From: Eubacterium sp.
GTDB taxonomy: Bacteria; Bacillota; Clostridia; Lachnospirales; Lachnospiraceae
DNA: 64,000 nt
Direction of reading: 5' to 3'
Assembly (NCBI GenBank): GCA_017619835.1
Contig: JAFZRN010000003.1
Coordinates: 1 to 64,000, forward strand
Below, piece by piece: positions 18,799 to 27,966 of the stretch (positions are counted from its first letter, which is position 1; every line of letters begins with the position of its first letter). The translations under genes and the position numbers were made by a program. The notes beneath the pieces are model-generated. The model searched no databases. It worked only from the letters and a program-made list of their open reading frames with translations, and was not told the DNA's origin.

Positions 18799-20571
18799 CT
18801 ATTCATGATCAATTTGCTTTATATTGTCAAAGTTGATTTTTTCAAATGCAAATGATTTCTTATCGAGAACACCCTTGGTGCCCTTTCTGAGAACGACGTT
18901 GAATTCTACCTTGCGCCCGATGAGACGGGACACCTGATCCGCAAGTTCGGACCTGGTGTTCTCTCCCATGTAGTAATCATATCTTACATCTGTTTCAGCC
19001 ATTTTTTCATCGAACACGATATTGAGTTTCGCAGTTCCTTCATCCTTATAATCGGGAGCGGGTTCCACACTTATCTGCTCACCGTAAAATCTGTGAAAAT
19101 TTGTCAGCCGCGGGACTATCTCAGTCTGCCACATCTTTGCAAGCTCGATCACATCTTCAGCCGTCGCAGGCTCATACTGCTCACGGATGTTCTGAAGGAC
19201 TATATCGCTCTGCTTCTTTTTATCAAATGGTTCGCTCACCATAAAGTCTCCGGAAGAGAGCTTATCGCTGATCTTTTTATCTATCAGCTCTTCGATTTCT
19301 TTCTCGGAGATGGCAGGTGCTGTCGGAGCTGCTTCCGGCGGGGCTGCCTCTACTGTGGTTGCCGGGGTTCTTGGCGGAACCGCTTCTGCCGGTGTCTCTG
19401 CTGCCGGAGCCGGTTTCTCACTTTCCGCACCGCTCTCAAGCCTTTCTATTCTGCCGATTATCGCATTGAAATCATTTTCGGTCTCAGGACGCATCATACG
19501 GATCATATCCATTTCCAGAGTAATCTGTTTAATGGAAGAATATCTTATCTTCGATGCAAGCTCCTGAAGGATCGTGAGATATCTTGTCAGGGTTTCCTCA
19601 CTGAACCTTTCGCCGAGCTTTATCAGTTCGTCTGCGTTCTCTTCGGTCATATCGATCTCCGACTTGATGCCCGGAGACAGCTTCAGGAAGAGCACATTTC
19701 TCATAAACCATGTGAAGTCATCAACAAACTTGGTAAGGTCCTTACCATTGTAGATAGCTTCCTTGATGATGCTTAATATCTTTGCCGCATCATCCTCTTC
19801 TATGGCCTTCATCATATCCATATATATATCAACGGACACGGCGCCGATCGTCTTGAGCACGCCGTCCTTGGTAAGAGTTTCATCGAGTGTTGCGGACATA
19901 CATTCATCGAGGATCGAAAGCGCGTCACGCATGGATCCGTCGGCGGTTCTGGCTATAAACTTCAGAGCTTCTCTGTCGGCCTTTCCGCCTTCACGGTTCA
20001 CGATCTCCTCAAGTCTGTCTGTGATGGTATCCAGCGAGATCCTGTGGAAATCATATCTCTGACAACGGGACTTTATCGTCACCGGAAGCTTCTGATCATC
20101 CGTTGTAGCGAGAATGAATATAACATATTCGGGTGGCTCCTCAAGAGTTTTGAGAAGCGCATTATAAGCACTCGCCGAAAGCATGTGAACCTCGTCGACG
20201 ATGTAGACAATGTATTTGCCTGTAGCAGGTGAATACTGAACCGACTCATTTATCTGACGGACATTTTCAACGCCATTGTTGGAAGCCGCATCGATCTCGA
20301 TCACATTCAGCGAGGTGCCGTCAGCTATAGCCTTGCAGCTGGGGCACTCTCCGCACGGACCATTCTCAGTCGGATGCTCGCAGTTCACGGTCTTCGCAAG
20401 AAGCTTGGCCATAGTCGTCTTTCCGGTTCCTCTGGTACCACAAAAAAGATACGCGTGACCGACTCTGCCGGCGCGGATCTGATTCTTAATGGTGGTAACT
20501 ATATGATCCTGACCTTTAACCTCATCGAAGCTGTCAGGACGAAATTTTCTGTATAGTGCTACGTACGACAT
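18799..20571 (-). CDS. dnaX: DNA polymerase III gamma/tau subunit (590 aa)
   Basis: It is the clamp-loader ATPase that ties polymerase cores together at the fork. The start MSYVALYRKFRPDSFDEVKG is followed by Walker A GTRGTGKTT, a zinc-binding cluster (CEHPTENGPCGECPSC), Walker B (VYIVDEVHML) and sensor 1 (ILATTD). Residues 375-430 form a Pro/Ala/Glu-rich linker, followed by a tau-like C-terminal domain. GGAAG precedes the ATG. The upstream region carries the four-hairpin element at 20593-20788. Confidence 0.96.
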   Translation of the reverse strand: MSYVALYRKFRPDSFDEVKGQDHIVTTIKNQIRAGRVGHAYLFCGTRGTGKTTMAKLLAKTVNCEHPTENGPCGECPSCKAIADGTSLNVIEIDAASNNGVENVRQINESVQYSPATGKYIVYIVDEVHMLSASAYNALLKTLEEPPEYVIFILATTDDQKLPVTIKSRCQRYDFHRISLDTITDRLEEIVNREGGKADREALKFIARTADGSMRDALSILDECMSATLDETLTKDGVLKTIGAVSVDIYMDMMKAIEEDDAAKILSIIKEAIYNGKDLTKFVDDFTWFMRNVLFLKLSPGIKSEIDMTEENADELIKLGERFSEETLTRYLTILQELASKIRYSSIKQITLEMDMIRMMRPETENDFNAIIGRIERLESGAESEKPAPAAETPAEAVPPRTPATTVEAAPPEAAPTAPAISEKEIEELIDKKISDKLSSGDFMVSEPFDKKKQSDIVLQNIREQYEPATAEDVIELAKMWQTEIVPRLTNFHRFYGEQISVEPAPDYKDEGTAKLNIVFDEKMAETDVRYDYYMGENTRSELADQVSRLIGRKVEFNVVLRKGTKGVLDKKSFAFEKINFDNIKQIDHE

Positions 20572-20592
20572 GTTTCTTCCTTATAAATGAGT

Positions 20593-20788
20593 TTTGACAC
20601 TTATGTCATTATATAATGACATACGGATTGCTCCATTGCTATCGCAATTCTCACAATCCTGTAAACACTCGGATTCCGTCAGTTTTCTAAAAAACTGCTA
20701 CATCCTCGTGTTTCAGCGCGTCATAAAGTCAATCCTCTTTTCATGCAAGCATGAACGAGGTTTGACCTTTGACGCTTATGTCATTATA
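20593..20788 (-). repeat. Four-hairpin element flanked by 21-bp direct repeats
   Basis: TTTGACACTTATGTCATTATA at 20593-20613 recurs with one mismatch at 20768-20788. Between them lie four hairpins: ATGTCATTATATAATGACAT, a perfect 20-bp palindrome (20603-20622); GGATTG/CAATCC with an inner ATTGC/GCAAT (20625-20659); AAACAC-TC-GGAT with ATCC-TC-GTGTTT (20663-20713), holding an inner CAGTTTT/AAAACTG; and AAAGTCAATCCTC with GAGGTTTGACCTTT (20725-20770). This is the bulk of the 367-bp gap before dnaX. It may be an interspersed repeat or a structured dnaX leader; read on the minus strand, each direct repeat holds a TATAAT. Confidence 0.6.
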
Positions 20789-20873
20789 CCATTCAAGCCA
20801 CTTTCATACAACCTTCTAACAAGCGGATTTGCAAAACAATCCGCCAATATCCGAATTCTACACACACTTTTCA

Positions 20874-20903
20874 TTGTAATTATATTATATAGAGTGATAT
20901 ACT
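20874..20903 (+). promoter_or_regulatory. Promoter of the ICMT-like gene
   Basis: TTGTAA (20874-20879), an 18-bp spacer and TATACT (20898-20903), 35 bp before the start codon. Confidence 0.5.
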
Positions 20904-20938
20904 AGCTTTGTATGTAAACATATAAGGAGATAATCATA

Positions 20939-21619
20939 ATGACTCAGGAAAATAATGATGCAATGATGAGCGAAAAAGAGAAGCTGCTGGCCGAGATCAG
21001 AGCCGATTACGGAGAAGAGGAAACCTCCGGCAAAGAGAAAACCTCCGGTGCAGGCGGGACTCCATCCGAGGAAAGCTATCTGACGGATGAGGAGCTCGAA
21101 GAATCCATCAGCCCTTCTCCCGTTGTTACAAAAATAGCCGAACCGCTTCCTAAGTACGGTCCGGGCTTCAAGTTTGTACCTATCACGATAGGCGTTACCG
21201 CTGTAGCCTGTGTCCTCGGGCATATCAAGCCGATCACCTACGGAATCCCCGGTGCTGCCTGGCTGAGATACACTTACATCGGTTTCGGAATTATTCTATT
21301 CATAATCGGAATCAAGCTGATCGTAGATGCACTTACTAATTCAGCCCTCAACGAAAACCTTCAGATGGGCAAGCTGATCACCACGGGCATATTCAGTAAG
21401 ACCAGAAATCCCATTTACGGCGGAGTGATCTTCATCTGCACAGCCGCACTCTTCTTTTCCGGAAATGCTTTCATGTATATACTGCCCATACTGTACTGGA
21501 TCTTCCTTACGAAGCTGATGCAGGCAACCGAAGAGCCCCTGCTTGAAGAAAGATTCGGGGCTGACTATAGAGACTACCGTACCAGGACATATAGGTTCGT
21601 CCCGATACCAAAGAAATAA
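20939..21619 (+). CDS. Isoprenylcysteine carboxyl methyltransferase-like membrane protein (226 aa)
   Basis: After an acidic soluble N-terminus (residues 1-75) there are about four membrane segments. The C-terminal signature is that of the ICMT/PEMT-type methyltransferases: LITTGIFSKTRNPIYGG, then EEPLLEERFGADYRDYRTRT. In this family the Arg-Asn-Pro-Tyr region and the late Glu-Glu bind S-adenosylmethionine. The substrate is unknown; bacterial members often act on small hydrophobic compounds or lipids. AAGGAGA precedes the ATG. It is a single gene between convergent and divergent neighbours, with its own promoter and terminator. Confidence 0.8.
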   Translation: MTQENNDAMMSEKEKLLAEIRADYGEEETSGKEKTSGAGGTPSEESYLTDEELEESISPSPVVTKIAEPLPKYGPGFKFVPITIGVTAVACVLGHIKPITYGIPGAAWLRYTYIGFGIILFIIGIKLIVDALTNSALNENLQMGKLITTGIFSKTRNPIYGGVIFICTAALFFSGNAFMYILPILYWIFLTKLMQATEEPLLEERFGADYRDYRTRTYRFVPIPKK

Positions 21620-21628
21620 CAGATTAAG

Positions 21629-21666
21629 AAATACTCGGATAAGAATCTTATCCGAGTATTTTTATC
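21629..21666. terminator. Bidirectional terminator between convergent genes
   Basis: AAATACTCGGATAAG and its exact complement (21647-21661) surround AAT, followed by TTTTTATC on the plus strand. It serves the methyltransferase gene and overlaps the last codons of cinA. Confidence 0.85.
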
Positions 21667-22112
21667 AGTTCACTATACACGAAGTCTACGCTTGCAGCGC
21701 GGACTTCATTTCTTCCGATGTTACCGAAAAGCCTCGTGAAGGTCTTCACCTCGCCATTGATATAGAACCCGAAGCAGACCATTCCGACGGGCTTTTTTTC
21801 TGTGCCGCCGGTGGGTCCGGCGATACCGGTTATCCCGACTCCGACCTCGGCGCTCATCGCTTTTGCCGCGCCTGAACACATTTCCCGTGCCACCTCTTCG
21901 CTTACAACCCCATATTCTTTTATCGTTTCAGGATCAACCCCGAGATACTTTATCTTAGCCTCATCCGCATAGGTGACAAAGCTTACATCCAGCACACTTG
22001 AGGCATCGGGGACATTTACGAGACGCGAAGCGGCAAGCCCCGCCGTGCACGACTCAGCAAATGTGATGTGATAACCCTTTTCTTTCAGTTTTCTGACTAA
22101 TTCGTATTCCAT
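21648..22112 (-). CDS. pncC: CinA C-terminal domain protein, nicotinamide-nucleotide amidase (154 aa)
   Basis: The family deamidates NMN to NaMN in pyridine nucleotide salvage. The protein has the single-domain length. Signature stretches are FAESCTAGLAASRLVNVP with the catalytic Ser, FVTYADEAKIKYLGV, and VGVGITGIAGPTGGTEKKPV. The N-terminal MoaB-like domain of long CinA is absent, as in E. coli PncC. AAGGAG precedes the ATG. Confidence 0.93.
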   Translation of the reverse strand: MEYELVRKLKEKGYHITFAESCTAGLAASRLVNVPDASSVLDVSFVTYADEAKIKYLGVDPETIKEYGVVSEEVAREMCSGAAKAMSAEVGVGITGIAGPTGGTEKKPVGMVCFGFYINGEVKTFTRLFGNIGRNEVRAASVDFVYSELIKILG

Positions 22113-22125
22113 ATTGCTCCTTATC

Positions 22126-22170
22126 GTAACACTTTCGTAATGGGGTCAGGCCCCATTACAAAAGTGTTAC
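22126..22170. repeat. Palindromic intergenic repeat with GGGGTCAGGCCCC core
   Basis: GTAACACTTTCGTAATGGGG and its near-perfect complement surround TCAGG. It overlaps the RND stop codon and may serve as its terminator. A similar core occurs at 56747-56782 and a decayed one at 26043-26075. Confidence 0.65.
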
Positions 22171-25100
22171 AATTCTTCTTCAGTCATGTCTTTTTCTTTG
22201 TGGAAGGCATCGTAGAGGCATGGTACGAGAACGAGCGTAAGGATTGTTCCGTAGATCATTCCGCCCACAACGACGATTGCCATAGGCTGGGACATTTCGG
22301 TTCCCTTACCGACTCCGAGTGCCATTGTCGACATGGAGATGATCGTCGTGAGCGCCGTCATGAGAACCGGACGGAGCCTGGTCTTGGCGGACTCGATTAT
22401 CGCATCACTCTTTGACATTCCTTCACGGCGAAGCTGATTGATATAGTCAACCAGCACGATACCGTTATTAACTATGATTCCCGCGAGCATTACAAAACCT
22501 ATCATCGCGATTACCGATACTGCCTTACCTGTGAAGAACAGCATGAAGAATCCACCCGTAAAGGCAAGCGGGATCGTAAACATTATGATAAATGGCGACT
22601 TAAGGCTCTGGAACTGAGCCACCATGATAAGGTAGATCAGCACAACCGAAAGAGCCATCATGAGAAGCACCTGGCGCATAGCCTCATTTATCGTCTCATC
22701 CTCACCTGTCATGGTGATCGAGTAACCTTCGGGCACTGCGATATTCTGGAGTTTTCTCTCTATCTCACGTCCGACAAGACCGATATTATGATCATCATCA
22801 ATACCTGCCGAAACACTTACATATCTGTTCTGATTCTGTCTTAAGACCTGTGAAAGCTCTTCCGACTCATCAAACATGGCAACATCCTTAAGATCAACCT
22901 CCTTCTTCTTGTTGTCTTCTCTGTCGACATATTCTATCTTCAGCTTCTTTAGATCGGCTACAGTAACATCAGCCTGATCATCCGTCTCGACATAGACATC
23001 ATAATCCTTTACGTCTGTCTCAATTGAAGTAGTCGACTGCGTTGATGCGATTTCTCCCGCGATGCTTGCATAAATCTGCGCAACGGTAAGTCCGTAATCG
23101 GCAGCCTTCTTTTTATTCACAGTTATCTTAAGGGTCTTGGTCATGTTATCAAGACCGTCATCGACATTTTCGGTACCTTCGGTGCTCTCCACTGCCGCAG
23201 CAACCTCGGTCGCAAGCTTCTGCAGAGTTTCAACGCCACGGCCCTTGATCATAACGGAGATACCGTTACCCATAAGAGCATCCATATCCATCATCGTCGT
23301 GCTGACCTCGGTCTCACAGTCGATATCCTTAGCAATATCCATGATACGCTTCGTAATCTCGGCATTTGAAATCTTTGCATCTTCCTTAAGAAGAACATAC
23401 ATAGATACCGAATCGGCACCGCCGCCCGAAAGAGCGCCGAGAGTCGAACCATTTCCGATCATCGCACCGATCGTGTCGATCTCTTTTATCTGAAGGAGTC
23501 CCTCGGTAAGCGTATCCGCATAACCGGTCATCTCCTCAAAAGTTTTATCCTCGCCTTCGGGTGCTGAAAGTGTGATTGATACCTGATCACTCTGCATCTC
23601 GGGCATGAACTCGGTTCCACGTGAAAGCGCAAGTGATATAGAAGCACCTGCAAGCAGGATCATCACAACAAATACAAGCGGCTTAAACTTTATCGCGCCC
23701 CTCAGGAATGCACCATAGCCTCTCATGAAGAGACCCTCAGATGCATTTTCGTTTTCCTTGACATTTTTCAGAATGCCCTGAGCCATAGCCGGCACCAGTG
23801 TCAGTGCAACAAGGAGTGACGCACCAAGCGTAAATGCTATCGTAAGTCCCATATCCACAAAGAGCTGTCTTGTGATTCCGTCAGTGAAAACTATCGGAAG
23901 GAAAACGCACATAGTGGTAAGCGTCGATGCCGTGATGGCACCGCCCACCTGGCTTGCTCCGTAGACAGAGGCCTTCTTGATGCTCTCGCCTTTACGCCTC
24001 AGCCTGTATATATTTTCGATAACTACAATGGAATTATCAACCAGCATTCCTATACCCAGCGTAAGTCCGGACATGGAAATGATATTCAGCGTTATGCCTT
24101 TAAAGTACATCAGTACTATCGCGAAGATGACCGAAAGCGGGATCGCACACGCGATGATGATCGTCGGTCTGATATCTCTCAGGAAGATGATCAGGATGAT
24201 GATCGCAAGCGAAGCTCCCAGCAGCATATTCTGGAGAATGGACTTTACGATTATATCTATATAGACTCCCTGATCCATCAGGACTGCAAAATGAGGCTTC
24301 TCCTCTTCGGTCCTCTCAAGGCTGTCAAACTTTTTAAGTATCGAATCAGACACGTCGCCGGTCGCATAGCCCGTCTGCTTTTCAAAGGAAAGCATGAGGC
24401 CCGGCACACCGTTCATCTTTGCATAAACGTCGGCGGAGTCATTTACCTTTTCAACATCAGCAACATCCGAAACCTTTATCACTCCGACAGTATCCATGTT
24501 AAGGTCGATGAGCACCGTATCACTCAGTTCATCCACATCCGATACACCCTCACCTACCTTGACCAGATAATCACCGCCTTCTCCCGGAGCATATCCTGCG
24601 GGCATATCGAAGTTCTGGGCAACCAGAAGGTTATTCAGCGTATCAAGCGAAAGCACCTGATTCAGATCAGCCGCATCCTTTGCGCTCTCCAGCTGATCCT
24701 CGATCTGATCCTCTGCGCTTTCAAGCTGAGCCTTACCCTGGGCGATTCCTGCCCCAACTTCGGAAAGAGCGATGGTCTGCTCTATCTCAGCCTTATCTAT
24801 ACTCTGAAGCGCATCACTGGTAGCTGACTTTCCGTCCTTGATCTGCTCGAGTCCTTTTTCTATCTTCTTAATACCCTTTGAAAGCTCGGTCTGCTGCTTC
24901 TCGAGAGCCTTGACCGCATCGGGAATATCTTCATAAGTAGCAAGCTTGATTCCCTGCTCGGCCATCGATGCACCGCTTTCGGCAAGCTTCTGATTGATCA
25001 TATCTATAGTTGCCTGAAGTTCGGCCTGCTTGGCAAGAGCTTCCTCGATCGTCATTCCGGCTGATGCCGGAAATGTCTCGTCATTCAAAACGCCCTGATT

Positions 25101-26015
25101 ATAAAGATCGATGACGGCATTCAGTCCGTCCAGAGCTTCCTTTGCCTTCTTGGCACCTTCATAGGTTTCCTTCAGACTCTTTATCGTAGCTTTAAGTGTC
25201 TTCTTTGTCGCCTTAAGCGTAGCAAGCTGCTCATTCAGTTCCTTCTCGGACTGATAAAGTTCGATCTGTGTCGTCTGAAGCTTGCCCTTATTCTCGCTTA
25301 TGGTATTAGCAAGAGTTTTCTTACCGCTTTCAAGCTCGGCTTCTCCGGATTCAAGCTCCTCTTTTGAGCTTGCGATCTCGTCTCTTGCGTCCTGAAACTT
25401 GGAATCGATCTCGGCCATGATCTTATCATTCAATTTATCGATCTTGGCCTGGTTAAGCGTTACGCGAACGCTCTCCTTTATTCCTCCCGTGGCGGTAACG
25501 GAAGCAACTCCTTCGATACTTTCCAGCTGAGGTAAAATGTCTGACTCAATATAATCTGTCAGCTGAATACTATCCATATCCTCGACATTTACACCTGCAA
25601 CCATAACAGGCAGCATGTCGGGATTTATCTGCATAACAATAGGGGTACCTATAGAATCACTAAAGGTCCCCTTTACCTGATCCAGACTCTGCTGGATTTC
25701 TATTAAAGTTGCGTCCATATTGGAAGTCTGTTCGTATTCAAGAATAACCGTCGAATAGCTGTTATAAGATATCGACTGAATACTTTTAAGATTGGATGTG
25801 GTTGCAAGCGAAGACTCGATAGGAGATGTTACCTCCTTCTCGATAGTCTCCGGACTTGCACCCATATCCGTTGTAATGACAAGTACATATGGTAATGTCA
25901 TATTCGGAAGCAGGTCCGCGGTCATTCTCATGAGCGCGACCACTCCGATAACGATAATTGCAATTACTACAACAAAGACTGTGTAGGGTCTTTTTACGCT
26001 GAATTTCGAAATCAT
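22167..26015 (-). CDS. RND-family efflux permease with coiled-coil insertion (1282 aa)
   Basis: This is a proton-driven exporter of the AcrB/MmpL-related superfamily. TM1 is at residues 11-30, followed by the porter domain. Residues 190-460 form a long helical insertion (EIASSKEELESGEAELESGK and similar), absent from AcrB but common in Gram-positive RND proteins. Membrane helices resume near 590, and GLTLGIGMLVDNSIVVIENI is the TM4 proton-relay region with the first Asp kept and the second replaced by Asn. A second porter domain and six further helices follow. No membrane-fusion or outer-membrane partner lies nearby. GAGGA precedes the ATG. Substrate unknown. Confidence 0.92.
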   Translation of the reverse strand: MISKFSVKRPYTVFVVVIAIIVIGVVALMRMTADLLPNMTLPYVLVITTDMGASPETIEKEVTSPIESSLATTSNLKSIQSISYNSYSTVILEYEQTSNMDATLIEIQQSLDQVKGTFSDSIGTPIVMQINPDMLPVMVAGVNVEDMDSIQLTDYIESDILPQLESIEGVASVTATGGIKESVRVTLNQAKIDKLNDKIMAEIDSKFQDARDEIASSKEELESGEAELESGKKTLANTISENKGKLQTTQIELYQSEKELNEQLATLKATKKTLKATIKSLKETYEGAKKAKEALDGLNAVIDLYNQGVLNDETFPASAGMTIEEALAKQAELQATIDMINQKLAESGASMAEQGIKLATYEDIPDAVKALEKQQTELSKGIKKIEKGLEQIKDGKSATSDALQSIDKAEIEQTIALSEVGAGIAQGKAQLESAEDQIEDQLESAKDAADLNQVLSLDTLNNLLVAQNFDMPAGYAPGEGGDYLVKVGEGVSDVDELSDTVLIDLNMDTVGVIKVSDVADVEKVNDSADVYAKMNGVPGLMLSFEKQTGYATGDVSDSILKKFDSLERTEEEKPHFAVLMDQGVYIDIIVKSILQNMLLGASLAIIILIIFLRDIRPTIIIACAIPLSVIFAIVLMYFKGITLNIISMSGLTLGIGMLVDNSIVVIENIYRLRRKGESIKKASVYGASQVGGAITASTLTTMCVFLPIVFTDGITRQLFVDMGLTIAFTLGASLLVALTLVPAMAQGILKNVKENENASEGLFMRGYGAFLRGAIKFKPLVFVVMILLAGASISLALSRGTEFMPEMQSDQVSITLSAPEGEDKTFEEMTGYADTLTEGLLQIKEIDTIGAMIGNGSTLGALSGGGADSVSMYVLLKEDAKISNAEITKRIMDIAKDIDCETEVSTTMMDMDALMGNGISVMIKGRGVETLQKLATEVAAAVESTEGTENVDDGLDNMTKTLKITVNKKKAADYGLTVAQIYASIAGEIASTQSTTSIETDVKDYDVYVETDDQADVTVADLKKLKIEYVDREDNKKKEVDLKDVAMFDESEELSQVLRQNQNRYVSVSAGIDDDHNIGLVGREIERKLQNIAVPEGYSITMTGEDETINEAMRQVLLMMALSVVLIYLIMVAQFQSLKSPFIIMFTIPLAFTGGFFMLFFTGKAVSVIAMIGFVMLAGIIVNNGIVLVDYINQLRREGMSKSDAIIESAKTRLRPVLMTALTTIISMSTMALGVGKGTEMSQPMAIVVVGGMIYGTILTLVLVPCLYDAFHKEKDMTEEEL

Positions 26016-26042
26016 AATTTCCTCACTTACTAATACTGCCTG

Positions 26043-26075
26043 TAGTGATCTGACCCCCCATAATCTTTTTCACTA
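26043..26075. repeat. Decayed palindromic intergenic repeat
   Basis: TAGTGA and TCACTA bracket TCTGACCCCCC, recalling half of the GGGGTCAGACCCC-type repeat seen at 22126 and 56747. The second arm of the core has been lost. Confidence 0.35.
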
Positions 26076-26081
26076 AAATAC

Positions 26082-27806
26082 CTATCTCTCACTAAGCATA
26101 TCTGTCTTGAGTGCGGCAAGCTTGCTCTCTGAATCAGCCATATCAGCACCCTTAACACCAAAGTAGAACTTGATCTTCGGCTCTGTTCCCGAAGGACGTA
26201 CACAGCACCATGCATTGTCCTCAAGCTCATAATAAAGAACGTTTGATGAAGGAAGACCTGTTGAAGTCTTCTCTCCTGTCTCAAGGTCAACCCTTTCGTC
26301 AGCCTTATAATCACGTGCAGCAAGAACCTTAAGTCCGCCAAGCTCCTTAGGAGGATTAGCACGGAAGTTCTCCATCTTCTTCTGGATCTCTGCTGCTCCG
26401 TCCTTACCCTTAAGCTCAAGAGTTGCAAGACCTTCCTTATAATAACCGTACTTCTCATAGAGATCCTGCATAGCGTCGCAGAGTGTCTTGCCCTGCTTCT
26501 TGTAGAATGCAGCAACCTCGCAGAGCATCATAACTGCTACGATGGAATCCTTATCTCTTGCATAGGTTCCGGTAAGGCATCCGTAGGACTCCTCGAGACC
26601 GAATACATAATTGTTGCAGCCAGTCTGCTCGAATATCTTTATCTGCTCGCCGATATATTTGAAGCCGGTAAGAACTTCTATGCAGCGTGCATTGTAGTTA
26701 GCTGAGATAGCCTTGGCAAGATCAGTTGTAACAATCGTGGTTACAAGTGCGGGATTCTCGGGAAGCGTTCCCGTAGCCTGTCTCTCATGGAAAATGTATT
26801 CTGCAATGAGCATTCCGGACATATTTCCGGTGAAGCTCATATACTCGCCTGTCTTGGTATCCTTTGCATATACACCGAGTCTGTCGGCATCGGGATCGGT
26901 TGCGAGAACGATATCCGCATCAACCTCTTTAGCAAGCTTAAGTGCAAGCTCCCAGGCCTTCGGATCTTCCGGATTCGGATATGATACAGTCGGAAATGAT
27001 CCATCGGGGATCTTCTGCTGAGGCTCAACATAAACCTGGGTAAATCCGAGGTCCTTAAGAACCTTGCGGACGGGCACATTTCCGGTACCATGAAGCGGTG
27101 TGTAAACAATCTTCATGTCCTTAGCCATCTCGGGGATAATCTCGGGATGAATGCTCTGTGCCTTAACCTGAGCCATATACTTATCGTCAAAGTCTGTTCC
27201 GATTATATTGAAGAGGCCTGCTGCTCTCGCATCATCCTCATCCATGGTCTTAACCTGTGAGAAATCAGTAACCTTGGCAACCTCTGCCATTATTCCTGTG
27301 TCATGAGGAGGTGTAACCTGTGCGCCGTCCTCCCAGTAAACCTTATATCCGTTATACTCACGCGGATTGTGGCTGGCAGTAACAACGATACCTGCCGTAC
27401 ATCCAAACTCTCTTACTGCAAATGAAAGCTCCGGTGTAGGACGAAGGGATTCGAAAAGATACGTCTTGATGCCATTTGCATTAAGACATTTTGCAGCCTC
27501 GCGCGCAAATTCAGGTGACATGATACGTGAGTCATGAGCTATTGCAACGCCCTTATCCTGTGCGCCTGCAGCTACGATATAATTCGCAAGACCCTGTGTA
27601 GCCTGACGAACTGTGTATATATTCATGCGGTTAGTACCTGCGCCTCTTACCCCTCTGAGTCCGCCGGTTCCGAATTCAAGGCTTCTGTAGAAACGATCTT
27701 CGATCTCTTTCTCGTCGCCCTCGATAGCCTTAAGTTCAGCTCTTGTAGCTTCGTCGAAATAATCATCCTCGAGCCACTTTTTATAAGCATCCATATAATC
27801 ACTCAT
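26082..27806 (-). CDS. pgcA: Phosphoglucomutase/phosphomannomutase (alpha-phosphohexomutase)
   Basis: It interconverts glucose-1-P and glucose-6-P. The phosphoserine loop is GIVVTASHNPREYNGYKVYW, the metal loop is ATDPDADRLGV, the sugar loop is GLEESYG and the phosphate loop is VRPSGTEPKIKFY. I place the start at MSDYMDAYKKW (27806) because GGGAGG lies 8 bp upstream; the frame is open 14 codons further to 27848 but has no site there. Length (574 aa) fits the PgcA type. It is distinct from glmM at 51944. Confidence 0.94.
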   Translation of the reverse strand: MSDYMDAYKKWLEDDYFDEATRAELKAIEGDEKEIEDRFYRSLEFGTGGLRGVRGAGTNRMNIYTVRQATQGLANYIVAAGAQDKGVAIAHDSRIMSPEFAREAAKCLNANGIKTYLFESLRPTPELSFAVREFGCTAGIVVTASHNPREYNGYKVYWEDGAQVTPPHDTGIMAEVAKVTDFSQVKTMDEDDARAAGLFNIIGTDFDDKYMAQVKAQSIHPEIIPEMAKDMKIVYTPLHGTGNVPVRKVLKDLGFTQVYVEPQQKIPDGSFPTVSYPNPEDPKAWELALKLAKEVDADIVLATDPDADRLGVYAKDTKTGEYMSFTGNMSGMLIAEYIFHERQATGTLPENPALVTTIVTTDLAKAISANYNARCIEVLTGFKYIGEQIKIFEQTGCNNYVFGLEESYGCLTGTYARDKDSIVAVMMLCEVAAFYKKQGKTLCDAMQDLYEKYGYYKEGLATLELKGKDGAAEIQKKMENFRANPPKELGGLKVLAARDYKADERVDLETGEKTSTGLPSSNVLYYELEDNAWCCVRPSGTEPKIKFYFGVKGADMADSESKLAALKTDMLSER

Positions 27807-27908
27807 TGATCTGTCCTCCCTTTTCATAGATAACACATATTTTACCATTTTTACGGTCGTTTTTCTACAAAATATTACTGTTAAAATTTGTTAATTTCTG
27901 CCTCTTTT

Positions 27909-27937
27909 TTGACATGAATATGGATTTTTGCTATTAT
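27909..27937 (+). promoter_or_regulatory. Promoter of murG
   Basis: Consensus TTGACA (27909-27914), a 17-bp spacer and TATTAT (27932-27937), 30 bp before the ATG. Confidence 0.75.
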
Positions 27938-27966
27938 ACCTTGCAAGATGATAAGGAGAACAGATC

